Shown here in pieces: positions 43,794 through 52,796 of a DNA stretch of 64,000 nt. The stretch covers positions 930,001 to 994,000 of the forward strand of contig JAMLJC010000001.1 in the NCBI GenBank assembly GCA_023953845.1. Direction: 5' to 3'. This DNA is from Rhizobiaceae bacterium (GTDB lineage: Bacteria > Pseudomonadota > Alphaproteobacteria > Rhizobiales > Rhizobiaceae). Positions within the stretch are counted from its first letter, which is position 1, and the number at the start of each line of letters is the position of its first letter. The position numbers and the translations under genes were made by a program. Below the pieces are notes generated by a model. That model made no database searches. It was not told where the DNA came from and was given only the letters and a program-made list of their open reading frames with translations.

Positions 43794-45461
43794 ATGGCTT
43801 TGGGTATCCTCAAGAAGGTCTTTTCCTTCGGCAAGAAGGAAGTGGTCGAGACGCCCGGCCTGCGCACCGACGGCGATGAGCTGAAGCCGCTCGATTCGGC
43901 GGTGCTCGAGGCTGCGACACTCGAGGCTGCGACGCTGGAAGGCGAAGCCGCCGTCCGGGCTGAGACCGAAGCAAGACAAGCCGCCGAGGAAGCAGCCCGG
44001 AGAGAAGCCGAAGAGAAGGCGGCTCTGGAGGCTGCCGCGAAGGCGGCGGCAGAAGCCGAAAGATTGGCCGAACAGGAACGTCGCGCAGCCGAGGAAGCTG
44101 CAGCGCTGCAGGCTGCGGAAGACGAGGCCGCGAGACGGGCCGCCATCAAGCTGGCCGAGGAGGCCGCGACAAGAGCCGAGCAGGAATCGAGACGACTGGC
44201 GGAAGCCGCCGCTGCGCAGAAGGCGGCGCAGGCTAGAGCTGCCGAGGCTGCTGCCCGCGAAACCGCCGAAGCTGCCGCAAAGGCCGTGGAGGCGGAGCGT
44301 CAGGCCGCAGCCGCACTCGCCGAAAGAGAGGCAGCCAAGGAAAATGTCGCGCGCGAGGCGGCGGTGGCGGCTGCAACGGAAACGCAGAGGCGGGCGGAGC
44401 AGGAGCAATCGTCACGCGCGGCGGCGCTCGAACCCACCGCGCAGCCCGTTTCCCCGCGCCCTGCCGAAGGCAAGGTCACCGTCGCCAGAAAGGTCGAGCA
44501 GAAGGCTGAGCCTCAACCCGCGGTGCCGGCGCCCGCTCCGCGCCCGTCATGGTTCCAGCGGCTCAGGCAAGGTCTGTCGCGCTCATCGCGCGAGCTGACC
44601 AGCAACGTCTCGGGCCTCTTCACGAAGCGCAAGCTGGACGAGGAAACGCTGCAGGATCTGGAGGATGTGCTGATCCGCGCCGATCTCGGCCTCGAGACGG
44701 CGTTACGCATCACCGATTCTCTGGCTTCCGGCCGCTACGGCAAGAACGTGTCGGACGAGGAAGTCCGCGCCGTGATGGCCGAGGAGATTGGTAAGGTGCT
44801 CGCCCCGGTCGCGCAAGCGCTGGAACTCGACCTGTCGCACAAGCCGCATGTCATCCTCGTGGTCGGCGTCAACGGCACCGGCAAGACGACGACGATCGGC
44901 AAGCTGGCGGCAAAGCTCACCGAAGGCGGGCTTTCGGTGATGCTTGCGGCCGGCGACACCTTTCGCGCCGCCGCCATCGAGCAACTCAAAATCTGGGGCG
45001 AGCGCACGAAGTCGCCCGTCGTTTCTTCCAAGCTCGGCGCGGATGCGGCGGGGCTTGCCTACGACGCGTTCGAGCAAGCCAGGGCAGCAGGTTCCGACGT
45101 GCTCATCATCGACACCGCCGGCCGGCTGCAGAACAAGGCCGAACTGATGGCGGAACTGGAGAAGATCGTGCGCGTGCTCGGCAAGCTCGATCCGGAGGCG
45201 CCGCATACGGTGCTCCAGACGGTGGATGCCACGACCGGCCAGAACGCGCTCAATCAGGTGGAGATCTTCCGCAACGTCGCCGGCGTCAATGGGCTGGTGA
45301 TGACCAAGCTCGACGGAACGGCGCGGGGTGGCATCCTCATCGCCATCGCCGCCAAGCACAAGCTGCCAGTCTATTTCATCGGCGTCGGCGAGCAGGTCGA
45401 CGATCTCGAACCGTTTTCCGCCGGCGACTTCGCCAAGGCGATTGCAGGGGTGCAGGGATGA
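43794..45461 (+). CDS. ftsY: SRP receptor FtsY
   Basis: FtsY is the membrane-associated receptor GTPase for Ffh. It is 555 aa. The first 240 residues form an acidic Ala/Glu-rich coiled coil with a short tandem repeat (LEAATLEAATLEGEAA). The NG domain begins near SWFQRLRQGLSRSSRELT. The P-loop GVNGTGKTTTIGKLA is near 356-370, followed by DTFRAAAIEQL, DTAGRLQNK and TKLDGTARGG. It overlaps the ispZ gene by 4 bases (ATGA). Confidence 0.97.
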   Translation: MALGILKKVFSFGKKEVVETPGLRTDGDELKPLDSAVLEAATLEAATLEGEAAVRAETEARQAAEEAARREAEEKAALEAAAKAAAEAERLAEQERRAAEEAAALQAAEDEAARRAAIKLAEEAATRAEQESRRLAEAAAAQKAAQARAAEAAARETAEAAAKAVEAERQAAAALAEREAAKENVAREAAVAAATETQRRAEQEQSSRAAALEPTAQPVSPRPAEGKVTVARKVEQKAEPQPAVPAPAPRPSWFQRLRQGLSRSSRELTSNVSGLFTKRKLDEETLQDLEDVLIRADLGLETALRITDSLASGRYGKNVSDEEVRAVMAEEIGKVLAPVAQALELDLSHKPHVILVVGVNGTGKTTTIGKLAAKLTEGGLSVMLAAGDTFRAAAIEQLKIWGERTKSPVVSSKLGADAAGLAYDAFEQARAAGSDVLIIDTAGRLQNKAELMAELEKIVRVLGKLDPEAPHTVLQTVDATTGQNALNQVEIFRNVAGVNGLVMTKLDGTARGGILIAIAAKHKLPVYFIGVGEQVDDLEPFSAGDFAKAIAGVQG

Positions 45462-46105
45462 ACGAACCCATTCTCGAGCGCGACCCCGCCGACCCGCGGA
45501 AGAAGGAAATGAACCCGCTTCTGAAGCTCGCGCTCGAACTCGGTCCGCTGCTGATCTTCTTCTTTGCCAACACGCGCGGCGAATGGCTGGTGCAGAAATT
45601 CCCGGTGCTGGGCGCCTTCGGCGGCCCGATCTTCCTAGCCACGGGCCTGTTCATGATCGCCACGGCGATCGCGCTCGTGGTGTCCTGGATTCTTGTCAGG
45701 TCGCTGCCGATCATGCCGCTTGTGTCGGGCGTCGTCGTCTTCGTCTTCGGCGCGTTGACGCTCTATCTGCAGGATGACGTCTTCATCAAGATGAAGCCGA
45801 CCATCGTCAATACGCTGTTCGGCGGTGTGCTTCTGGGCGGCCTCGCTTTCGGCAAGTCGCTGCTCGGCTATGTTTTCGATTCCGCCTTCAAGCTCGACGC
45901 CGAAGGATGGAAGAAGCTCACCTTTCGTTGGGGCCTGTTCTTCCTCTTCCTGGCTTTTGCCAACGAGATCGTCTGGCGCAATTTCTCGACCGACGCCTGG
46001 GTGGCGTTCAAGGTCTGGGGCATCATGCCGATCACCCTCGTCTTCACCTTGAGTCAGATGCCGCTGATCATGCGCCACTCCGCTGACGAAAACGCCGGCA
46101 AATAG
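45458..46105 (+). CDS. Inner membrane septation protein (YciB/IspZ)
   Basis: This is a 215-aa integral membrane protein of the septation protein A family. Its sequence runs LELGPLLIFFFANTRGEWL, followed by helices to residue 200. The conserved KPTIVNTLFGGVLLGGLAFGKSLLGYVFD and LTFRWGLFFLFLAFANEIVWR are present. Members affect septation and membrane integrity. Translation is coupled to ftsY by ATGA overlap, an association conserved in Hyphomicrobiales. Confidence 0.93.
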   Translation: MNEPILERDPADPRKKEMNPLLKLALELGPLLIFFFANTRGEWLVQKFPVLGAFGGPIFLATGLFMIATAIALVVSWILVRSLPIMPLVSGVVVFVFGALTLYLQDDVFIKMKPTIVNTLFGGVLLGGLAFGKSLLGYVFDSAFKLDAEGWKKLTFRWGLFFLFLAFANEIVWRNFSTDAWVAFKVWGIMPITLVFTLSQMPLIMRHSADENAGK

Positions 46106-46113
46106 AGGAACCC

Positions 46114-46728
46114 ATGGAGTTCATCAGCACAAGTGAGGAACTGCGCGAGCACTACAAACCAGCCTCCGACGGCTCGCTGAAGAAGGAGATGCGGACGCTC
46201 GACGCGCATGTGCGAAAATTTCTCGCCAACAGCCCCTTCGTGCTGATCGGCACGTCGGACGGCAGCGGCAATGCCGACGTGACGCCGAAAGGCGACAAGC
46301 CCGGCTTCGTCACCGTGCTTGACGACGCAACCATCGCCATCCCCGACCGCCCCGGCAACAATCGGCTCGACACATGGGAAAACGTGCTCGTCAATCCGGC
46401 TGTGGGGCTACTGTTCCTTATACCCGGCATGAACGAGACGCTCCGGATCAACGGCACCGGACGGATCACCGTCGACGGAACGCTACGTGAGCGCCTTTCC
46501 GCCGAAGGCAAGGCGCCGCTCAGCGTGCTGGTGGTCGAAATACGCGCCGTATACATGCATTGCGCCAAGGCATTCATGCGCTCCCAGCTCTGGCAGCCGG
46601 AGACATGGCAGCCGCGTTCGGCCATGCCGACGCTGGGCGAGATCCTTAAGGACCAGATCAAATTCGCCGAAAGCGCAGCCTCGAAGGACCGCTGGCTGGA
46701 CGAGGTCTACAGACAGGAAATGTGGTGA
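46114..46728 (+). CDS. FMN-binding flavoprotein of the PNPOx-like fold
   Basis: This is a 204-aa protein with the split-barrel flavin fold of the pyridoxamine-phosphate-oxidase-like group, MSMEG_1061 subfamily. Typical stretches are FVLIGTSDGSGNADVTPKGDKPGFV, IPDRPGNNRLDTWENVLVNP and VGLLFLIPGMNETLRINGTG. The C-terminal MHCAKAFMRSQLWQPE is characteristic. It is cytosolic. The substrate is unknown. It starts 8 bases after the septation gene. Confidence 0.85.
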   Translation: MEFISTSEELREHYKPASDGSLKKEMRTLDAHVRKFLANSPFVLIGTSDGSGNADVTPKGDKPGFVTVLDDATIAIPDRPGNNRLDTWENVLVNPAVGLLFLIPGMNETLRINGTGRITVDGTLRERLSAEGKAPLSVLVVEIRAVYMHCAKAFMRSQLWQPETWQPRSAMPTLGEILKDQIKFAESAASKDRWLDEVYRQEMW

Positions 46729-46739
46729 GGTCGCGAGGT

Positions 46740-47309
46740 TCAGCGGGTTTCCCTGAACCGCCTTTCCGGAAGCGATTGCGGGTCCGGATCTGATTGACGA
46801 CCTCCGTTGATCGACAACTGCATCAGGACGGTGTCCAGCCAGCGGCCGTGTTTCCAGCCTGTCGCCTCAAGCGTGCCGCAATGCCGGAAGCCCAGCCTCT
46901 CATGCAGCTTCACCGAAGCGCTGCTCGGTGATCCGTCGCCGATGACGGCAAGGATCTGGCGGAAGCCGAGGCGTTCGCATTCCGTGATCAGGGAGCCCAT
47001 CAGCACCCTGCCGATACCTGCTCCCCTCGCTTCCGGTGCCACATAGATCGAATTCTCGACGATGAAACGATAGGCGGGCCGCGTGCGGAAGACGCTGGCA
47101 TAGGCATATGCCAACACAAATTCGCCCCTGGCCGCGACGAGATAGGGATAGCCGCTGTCTGTGGTCGCACTGAAGCGCGCCGCCATCTCCTCGATCGATG
47201 GCGGCTCCAGTTCGTACGTGGCGGTGCCGTTCAGCACGGCGTCCGCATAGATGGCGGTGATGCGCGGCAGGTCGTCGATCCGGGCGGGCCTCATGTCGAA
47301 ATCAGGCAT
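46740..47309 (-). CDS. GNAT N-acetyltransferase, phosphinothricin-type family
   Basis: This is a 189-aa GNAT enzyme. The acetyl-CoA loop is in VAPEARGAGIGRVLMGSLI. The PAT/Bar-like family signs are AIYADAVLNGTATYELEPPS near the N-terminus and LAVIGDGSPSSASVKLHERLGF. It transfers acetyl from acetyl-CoA to an amine, possibly a glufosinate-like compound, amino acid or methionine derivative. It is convergent with the flavoprotein gene. The native substrate is not known. Confidence 0.88.
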   Translation of the reverse strand: MPDFDMRPARIDDLPRITAIYADAVLNGTATYELEPPSIEEMAARFSATTDSGYPYLVAARGEFVLAYAYASVFRTRPAYRFIVENSIYVAPEARGAGIGRVLMGSLITECERLGFRQILAVIGDGSPSSASVKLHERLGFRHCGTLEATGWKHGRWLDTVLMQLSINGGRQSDPDPQSLPERRFRETR

Positions 47310-47361
47310 TGGTTGCTCGCGGGGAATGCCTCAATCCGGGCAGAAGCGACGTACCCGCAAC

Positions 47362-47670
47362 TCAATGATCCTTCGGCCGCCGCGCTTCGAACAGGGCTTT
47401 CTTGGCTTCCGACGTTTCCGTCTGGTATTTCTTCTGCCACTCGGCATAAGGCATGCCGTAGACGATTTCCCGCGACGCATCCCTGTCGAGATCGACGCCA
47501 GCCGCGCTGGCGGCATCTCGATACCAGTTCGACAGGCAGTTGCGGCAGAAGCCGGCGAGGTTCATCAGGTCGATATTCTGCACGTCGCTGCGTTCGCGCA
47601 GATGCTGCACCAAGCGGCGGAAGGCGGCCGCCTCGAAATCGCGCTGCTGTTCGGGCGTGAGGTCGGACAT
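47362..47670 (-). CDS. DUF1244 protein
   Basis: This is a 102-aa protein with the DUF1244 core RLVQHLRERSDVQNIDLMNLAGFCRNCLSNWYRDAA. It has a CxxC pair that could bind a metal. The family is all-helical, with a solved fold and no known function. It lies 9 bases after the N-formylglutamate amidohydrolase-like gene, so the two are co-transcribed. Confidence 0.9.
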   Translation of the reverse strand: MSDLTPEQQRDFEAAAFRRLVQHLRERSDVQNIDLMNLAGFCRNCLSNWYRDAASAAGVDLDRDASREIVYGMPYAEWQKKYQTETSEAKKALFEARRPKDH

Positions 47671-47679
47671 GGCTGGCTC

Positions 47680-48489
47680 CTATATCACAGAGTCGAACGG
47701 CCCGGTCCGCGAGCCGAATTTGCGGCGCTCGTGTATGTCGGGCCGGGCATTCACCGCCTCGACGATCGGCGCGAGCCGTTCGGCCCATTGGTCGGCGCCG
47801 GCATCGTCGGCGATCAGATCCTGCCGTATCTCGATGAGCGCATGCGCAAAGCCGTTGACGATGGCGTGCCGGAACATGGTATCGCCGCGCAAAGCCCCGT
47901 CATAGGGCTCGTTGTCGCCGACCACGAGCGCCGCGTCCTTTGACAGCAGGTCGATCAGCGCGCGCGGCGCGCGATCGTCGAGATCCCACAATATGCCGAC
48001 ATGCCACGGCCGCTGCTGACCCTGCATCGACGGCGTGAATGAATGGATCGAGAACACGAAAGGCGCCGCACCGGTAGCTGCATGCACCGAGGCGACCAGA
48101 GCGCCGACGGCGTCGTGATAGGGCCGGTAGAAGAGATCGAGCCGGCGCTCCCGTTCCTCCGCCGTCATCGGATAGTTCCCGGGAACCACCGTGCCGTCAT
48201 AGAGCTGTCGGATAAGCGTCGGATCATCCTCGCCGCGATTGGGATCGATCAGGAGACGGGAAAAATTCGCCATAAGCGCCGGCGCGCCGGTCAATTCGGC
48301 CAGCCTGCGGGTCACCCGCTCCACCCCGATATCATAGGCTATGTGGCGGTCGAACTCAGCCTGCGGCAAGCCAAGGTCGCCATATTCGTCCGGCAGCGCG
48401 CGCCCGGCATGATCGGCGAGCAGCACCAGGCCGCGCCCGCGGTCTCCCTCGATCATCTCGAAGGGCCGAAAGACAACGGTACGCACCAT
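47680..48489 (-). CDS. N-formylglutamate amidohydrolase family protein
   Basis: This is a 269-aa member of the HutG/FGase family, which hydrolyses N-formylglutamate at the end of one histidine-degradation route. LLADHAGRALPDEYGDLGL, a conserved ANFSRLLIDPNRGEDD and FVFSIHSFTPSMQGQQRPW are present. Start codon ATG at 48489 (MVRTVVFRPF) is preferred over the in-frame TTG at 48522. No other hut genes are nearby, so the substrate may be different. Confidence 0.87.
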   Translation of the reverse strand: MVRTVVFRPFEMIEGDRGRGLVLLADHAGRALPDEYGDLGLPQAEFDRHIAYDIGVERVTRRLAELTGAPALMANFSRLLIDPNRGEDDPTLIRQLYDGTVVPGNYPMTAEERERRLDLFYRPYHDAVGALVASVHAATGAAPFVFSIHSFTPSMQGQQRPWHVGILWDLDDRAPRALIDLLSKDAALVVGDNEPYDGALRGDTMFRHAIVNGFAHALIEIRQDLIADDAGADQWAERLAPIVEAVNARPDIHERRKFGSRTGPFDSVI

Positions 48490-48679
48490 GAAAGAAATGC
48501 CCTGCACGGCGGAATGCCGCAATCACAACCGTGAGACAGGCCGAATGTCGTCGTTTTGTCAATCTTTTCTCCGACATCGGCGCCATGGGATCATGCGCGG
48601 CAACACGCTCTAAATCGATTGGAACGAGCGGAAGCGCGCGTTGACATGCACGCCGACTTTTCCGAAAAGGGTCACCACG

Positions 48680-49195
48680 ATGCCGATGTCACGCTGGAGG
48701 GGTTGGGAATTGCAGCCGCGGCGCTTTGCTGAGCGACTATCTTATGCCTCCCTCGGCCTTCTCGCGGCCGTTTGCGTGCTACCGGCGCTGGGGACAACGG
48801 CTGCGCTTGCCGACTTTCGCGTCTGCAACGGCACGCAGAGCCTCGTCGGCGTCGCGATAGGATATCGCGCGGCAGCCGGCTGGGTGACGGAGGGCTGGTG
48901 GCATATCGCCGGCTCAAGCTGCAAGACGCTTATCGAAGGACCGCTCTCGTCGCGCTATTTCTATCTCTACGCCGAAGACGCCGAAAAGGGTGGCCGCTGG
49001 GACGGCCCCGTCAACATGTGCGTGGCCGACAAGGAGTTCAAGATCAACGGCGTCAACGATTGTTTTGCCCGCGGCTTCCAGCGCGCCGGCTTCCAGGAAT
49101 ACGACACTGGCGAGCAGGCGAGTTGGATGGTTCAGCTTTCCGGCGAAGCAGAACCGGGCGGCGAAGCCGCTCCCTCGGGAACTGAAGGTCAATGA
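48680..49195 (+). CDS. DUF1036 exported protein
   Basis: This is a 171-aa protein with an N-terminal hydrophobic signal (about 20-44, ending ALA). The DUF1036 domain begins DFRVCNGTQSLVGVAIGYRA and includes GWWHIAGSSCKTLIEGPLSSRYFYLYAE. The conserved cysteines suggest periplasmic disulfides. ATG at 48680 follows AAAAGGG; a TTG-started frame reaches 48641. Its stop overlaps the pyk start by 4 bases, so pyk translation is coupled to it. Confidence 0.87.
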   Translation: MPMSRWRGWELQPRRFAERLSYASLGLLAAVCVLPALGTTAALADFRVCNGTQSLVGVAIGYRAAAGWVTEGWWHIAGSSCKTLIEGPLSSRYFYLYAEDAEKGGRWDGPVNMCVADKEFKINGVNDCFARGFQRAGFQEYDTGEQASWMVQLSGEAEPGGEAAPSGTEGQ

Positions 49196-50634
49196 GACGC
49201 AACCGCAGGGTCAAGATTCTCGCCACGCTCGGTCCGGCTTCCTCTTCCGAGGAAATGATCGGCAAGCTGTTCAATGCCGGCGCCGACGTCTTCCGCATCA
49301 ATATGAGCCACACCGATCACGACGCCATGCGGGCGCTCGTTGCGCGAATCCGCAAGATCGAGGCGGAGGTGGGCCGGCCGATCGGCATTCTCGCCGACCT
49401 GCAAGGACCGAAACTGCGCGTCGGCAAGTTCCGGAACGGCAAGGAGGAGCTGGTCGTCGGCCAGACCTTCACGCTGGACGACAATGCCGAACCGGGAGAC
49501 GCCACGCGCGTCTACCTGCCTCACCCTGAGATCCTGACCTCCGTGCAGGCCGGCGACAGGCTGCTGATCGATGATGGCAAGCTCGAACTGAAGGCGATCA
49601 AGTGCGACGGCCGCTCGATCGTGACGACGGTGGTCGCCGGAACGCGAATCTCCGACAAGAAGGGGGTGAGCCTGCCGGATACGGAGCTGCCGGTCGGCGC
49701 ATTGACCGAAAAGGACCGCGCCGATCTCGATGCGGTTCTGGAAACCGGCGTCGACTGGGTGGCGCTCTCCTTCATCCAGCGGCCAGACGATCTTGCCGAG
49801 GCGCGCAAGATTGCGCGTGGCCGTGCGCTTCTGATGTCGAAGATCGAGAAGCCGCAGGCCGTCGCCAGACTGGCGGAGATCATAGAGCTCAGCGATTCGA
49901 TCATGGTCGCGCGCGGCGACCTCGGCGTCGAGATGCCGCTCGAACAGGTGCCCGGCATCCAGAAGCAGATCACGCGCGCTGCGCGCCGCGCCGGCAAGCC
50001 GGTGGTCGTGGCGACGCAGATGCTGGAATCGATGATCACCGCGCCTGTGCCGACGCGCGCCGAAGTATCCGACGTCTCGATCGCCGTTTTCGAGGGCGCG
50101 GACGCCATCATGCTGTCGGCCGAATCCGCTGCCGGGCAATATCCGGTGGAGGCGGTCGCCACGATGGACCGCATCGCCACGCAGGTCGAGAAGGACCCGC
50201 TCTATCCGGGCATCATCAACGCGCAACGCAGCACGCCCGAGGCGACCGGGCCCGACGCGATATCCCTTGCCGCCCGCGAAATCGCCGAAACGCTGAAGCT
50301 CGCGGCGATCGTGACCTATACGGCCTCGGGCAACACCGGACTGCGCGCGGCGCGGGAACGGCCGCAGGTGCCGATCATCGCGCTCTCGCCGATCAAGAGC
50401 ACCGCACGGCGTCTGTCGCTGCTGTGGGGAACCCATTGCGTCGTGTCTCCGGACGCGACGGACCTCGACGACATGGTTGACAGGGCTTGCCGGATCGCGC
50501 GCGAGGAGCAGTTCGGCGACGCTGGTGACCGGATCATCATTACCGCAGGCGTGCCGCTCAGAACGCCGGGCGCCACCAACATGCTGCGCATCGCCTATAT
50601 CGGCGAGGCAGGCGCTCCTGCCGGGCAGCCCTGA
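49192..50634 (+). CDS. pyk: Pyruvate kinase
   Basis: This is a 480-aa pyruvate kinase converting PEP and ADP to pyruvate and ATP. It begins RRNRRVKILATLGPASS. The active site has RINMSHTDHD and the Lys/Glu metal motif MSKIEKPQA. DLGVEMPLEQVP and ATQMLESMI follow, then a C-terminal regulatory domain. The start overlaps the DUF1036 stop (ATGA). A DUF1036-pyk pairing is common in Hyphomicrobiales. Confidence 0.97.
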   Translation: MRRNRRVKILATLGPASSSEEMIGKLFNAGADVFRINMSHTDHDAMRALVARIRKIEAEVGRPIGILADLQGPKLRVGKFRNGKEELVVGQTFTLDDNAEPGDATRVYLPHPEILTSVQAGDRLLIDDGKLELKAIKCDGRSIVTTVVAGTRISDKKGVSLPDTELPVGALTEKDRADLDAVLETGVDWVALSFIQRPDDLAEARKIARGRALLMSKIEKPQAVARLAEIIELSDSIMVARGDLGVEMPLEQVPGIQKQITRAARRAGKPVVVATQMLESMITAPVPTRAEVSDVSIAVFEGADAIMLSAESAAGQYPVEAVATMDRIATQVEKDPLYPGIINAQRSTPEATGPDAISLAAREIAETLKLAAIVTYTASGNTGLRAARERPQVPIIALSPIKSTARRLSLLWGTHCVVSPDATDLDDMVDRACRIAREEQFGDAGDRIIITAGVPLRTPGATNMLRIAYIGEAGAPAGQP

Positions 50635-50719
50635 TCTTTAGCTGGATATCTTCCTTCGCGGCGATCACCCGAAAGAACGCCGTATGTCCTCAGACAACCG
50701 TGAAATATTTTTAGCCGTT

Positions 50720-50761
50720 ATGCACTCAATGCATTGCTGCGTTGCAATATGAATTATTGCA
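50720..50761 (+). promoter_or_regulatory. Two palindromes ahead of the DUF1127 gene
   Basis: TGCACTCAATGCA (50721-50733) has T-N11-A symmetry, as LysR-family sites do. TGCAATA-N5-TATTGCA (50743-50761) is a perfect 7-bp inverted repeat. Both lie 85-125 bases before the ATG, in an A+T-rich patch. In Brucella the LysR regulator VtlR controls small DUF1127 genes, which makes a LysR operator plausible here. Confidence 0.45.
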
Positions 50762-50844
50762 TCGCACAATACAGCACACCATCTTTGCATCGGGAGGAAC
50801 AACCTCGCCGCCGAAAGGCAGCATAGACCAGGGGATCTGTTCCG

Positions 50845-51012
50845 ATGTTTGCATCGATCGTCAAGAATGTCCGTCAGCGGGTTGCAAAGCGCCAGCGCTA
50901 CAACCGCCTCACGGCCGAAATCCTCAGCATGAGCGACCGCGACCTCGCCGATATCAACGGCAATCGCACCGACATGCTCCGCTACGCCTATCGCGAAGTA
51001 TACGGCAGCTGA
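50845..51012 (+). CDS. DUF1127 small protein
   Basis: This is a 55-aa Arg-rich protein. The DUF1127 core is LTAEILSMSDRDLADINGNRTDM, a helix with conserved LSDxxLxDIG-like spacing. DUF1127 proteins can act in RNA turnover and phosphate or carbon control in related bacteria. The gene is preceded by A+T-rich palindromes and followed by a terminator, so it is a small independent unit. The ribosome site is weak (AGGGGATC). Confidence 0.88.
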   Translation: MFASIVKNVRQRVAKRQRYNRLTAEILSMSDRDLADINGNRTDMLRYAYREVYGS

Positions 51013-51040
51013 GTTCCCGTTTCCGGACAAGCGTAAATTG

Positions 51041-51072
51041 GCGGCGGTCGAGGACGACCGCCGCTTCTCCTT
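51041..51072 (+). terminator. Hairpin terminator after the DUF1127 gene
   Basis: GCGGCGGTCG (51041-51050) and CGACCGCCGC (51055-51064) form a perfect 10-bp stem with loop AGGA. It is followed by TTCTCCTT. It stands 28 bases after the stop. Confidence 0.7.
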
Positions 51073-51091
51073 CCAGCCATGCTGGTGATGC

Positions 51092-51925
51092 CTAGTCCAC
51101 CGGCTCGTTCTGCCGACGCTGATAGAGAACTGCCATAGCCGCGCCGAGAGCGATCCCGGCGGCACCCAACAGCAGGGTGTCGGTTCGCAACACCTTGCCG
51201 CGCGTGTCGACCTCTTCCTCGCCATCGTCGAAAAGATCATCCATGGCAGGCTCTTCCTCGTCTTGGCTGACGAAACGGCCGAGCGGTGTGCGCGCAATGG
51301 CCGCCTTCGCCTCGTCAGCCAGCGATGAAGCCTTGTCCCTCGCCTCCCCGACGAGTTCGGAGGCGCGATCCCTGGCCTCGTCGATCATGTCCGCCGCCTT
51401 GTCTTGCGCATCCGCAGCCAGCGCCGCTGCCCTTGTTCTCGCGTCGCGTACGAGTTCGGCAGCCTTTTCCTCCACACTCCTGCCCGCCTGGCGACCGAGT
51501 TCGGCGGCTTGTGAACCCAGCTCTCCGGCCTGAGTTTTCAGATTTTGCTTCGCGCGTTCCAGTTCATCGCCCCGCCGCCCGGACAGCGAAGCGTCGACGG
51601 GAGTGCGTAGGAGGCTAAAGAGCCCACCGCCGACAAGCGCGATCGCAATCGGCGGACGGCGCAGGAAATGCCAGGCGAGGCCGGCGCCGATCACCAGTGC
51701 CGCGGCAGGATTGGCCACCGCCTTTTCCCTGATCGTTTCGACCACGGAACGGCTCCGCGCCCGCGCCTCCTCGACGAAGCTGTCGCGCTTTTCAAGCGCC
51801 GCCTGCTTGAGCGTTTCCGGCAGATCGGTCAGCCCGCCCGGCGCACGCAGCGCTGCGATGTCACCCATCAGTTTGGCGCGTGCCGTCTCGGCCTCGCGCT
51901 CCAGCTTTCTCAGATCTTCAGCCAT
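51092..51925 (-). CDS. DUF3618 membrane protein
   Basis: This is a 277-aa protein. The N-terminal DUF3618 part has LEREAETARAKLMGDIAALR, then one or two hydrophobic helices (about 75-110, including NPAAALVIGAGLAWHFL). A long Ala/Glu/Lys/Asp-rich coiled coil follows (about 130-230). A final helix sits near the end (LLLGAAGIALGAAMAVLY). The start at 51925 overlaps the preceding gene by 8 bases. It is the last gene of the EcfG-controlled four-gene operon. Confidence 0.82.
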   Translation of the reverse strand: MAEDLRKLEREAETARAKLMGDIAALRAPGGLTDLPETLKQAALEKRDSFVEEARARSRSVVETIREKAVANPAAALVIGAGLAWHFLRRPPIAIALVGGGLFSLLRTPVDASLSGRRGDELERAKQNLKTQAGELGSQAAELGRQAGRSVEEKAAELVRDARTRAAALAADAQDKAADMIDEARDRASELVGEARDKASSLADEAKAAIARTPLGRFVSQDEEEPAMDDLFDDGEEEVDTRGKVLRTDTLLLGAAGIALGAAMAVLYQRRQNEPVD

Positions 51926-52796
51926 CACGCGCGCCCTGATCATCCTCACGCGCCGCATTGCCATCGCCGGCGTCACACGAGGCGTTGCGATGAGGCCGGA
52001 CCTCATTCTCCGTCACTTTCTCGTCAGAGGACCGCTTTGCCGAACGTGATGCGGCCGCCTTTCCGCGTCCTGCCTTGGCGCGCCCGCCCGACGCGCCCTT
52101 CTTCTGCGTTCCCGCTCCGGCCTGCCCACGGCCTGCGGCAGGCTTTTCCGCCGACATGAATTCGTCGCTGAACGTCTCCGCGACATCGAGCGCCGCCTCC
52201 TTCAGGCCGTCCGGTGTGAGGCCGTGTTCCTCAGCAACCTCGGCCGCGCGTCTTCGTGTCCGATCCGCAGCGCGCTTGAGACGCCGGCGAGCATCATCAG
52301 CAGCTTCGCCGATGCGTTCCCCCACGGGAGCGAATGCGCGCCTTTCCACACGTGAACCGGGAAGCGCAGCCGCGATCAGCGCGCCCGCCGCGATACCGAT
52401 GAGGCCGACAGTAAGAGGCTGCTGGGCAAGCATGCGGTCGACCGCATCCGATGCGCCGCCCCGCACACCCCGCATCGCCTCGCCCGTCCGTTGCGCCGCA
52501 GCACGACGCGCGTCGTCGGCATAGCTCACGGCTTCCTCCGCCGAATGGGCCATCCTTCCGGCGACATCGGACGCATACGCCCGCGTCACGCCGAACAATC
52601 CGCGGGCATCATCCTCTTCGGCGTGACGCCCTCTGCGCCGCGCCCGGCCAGTGGCACGAGGCAGATCCTCTTCTCCGCGCAACCTGTGCGCCGCAGCGCC
52701 CACGCCGCGCATCAGCAGCGCGCAGCCGGCGGCAAACAGCAGCGCGCCTTCGGGGCTCCGTTTCGCTGCGGCGACGACACGATCCAGCACGCTCAT
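51918..52796 (-). CDS. Membrane protein of unknown function in the stress operon
   Basis: This is a 292-aa protein. A hydrophobic stretch lies near residues 15-32 (GALLFAAGCALLMRGVG), with a second near 128-147 (PLTVGLIGIAAGALIAAAL). Between them is an Ala/Arg-rich helical region. The C-terminal 70 residues are a basic low-complexity tail (GRAKAGRGKAAASRSAKRSS). No family is recognised. Start 52796 overlaps the holin-like gene by 4 bases; the end overlaps the DUF3618 gene. Confidence 0.72.
   Translation of the reverse strand: MSVLDRVVAAAKRSPEGALLFAAGCALLMRGVGAAAHRLRGEEDLPRATGRARRRGRHAEEDDARGLFGVTRAYASDVAGRMAHSAEEAVSYADDARRAAAQRTGEAMRGVRGGASDAVDRMLAQQPLTVGLIGIAAGALIAAALPGSRVERRAFAPVGERIGEAADDARRRLKRAADRTRRRAAEVAEEHGLTPDGLKEAALDVAETFSDEFMSAEKPAAGRGQAGAGTQKKGASGGRAKAGRGKAAASRSAKRSSDEKVTENEVRPHRNASCDAGDGNAAREDDQGARDG

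Noticed and set aside
48601..48646. GGAAC followed by CGTT upstream of the DUF1036 gene
   Set aside because: The spacer is 13 bases, too short for an EcfG promoter.
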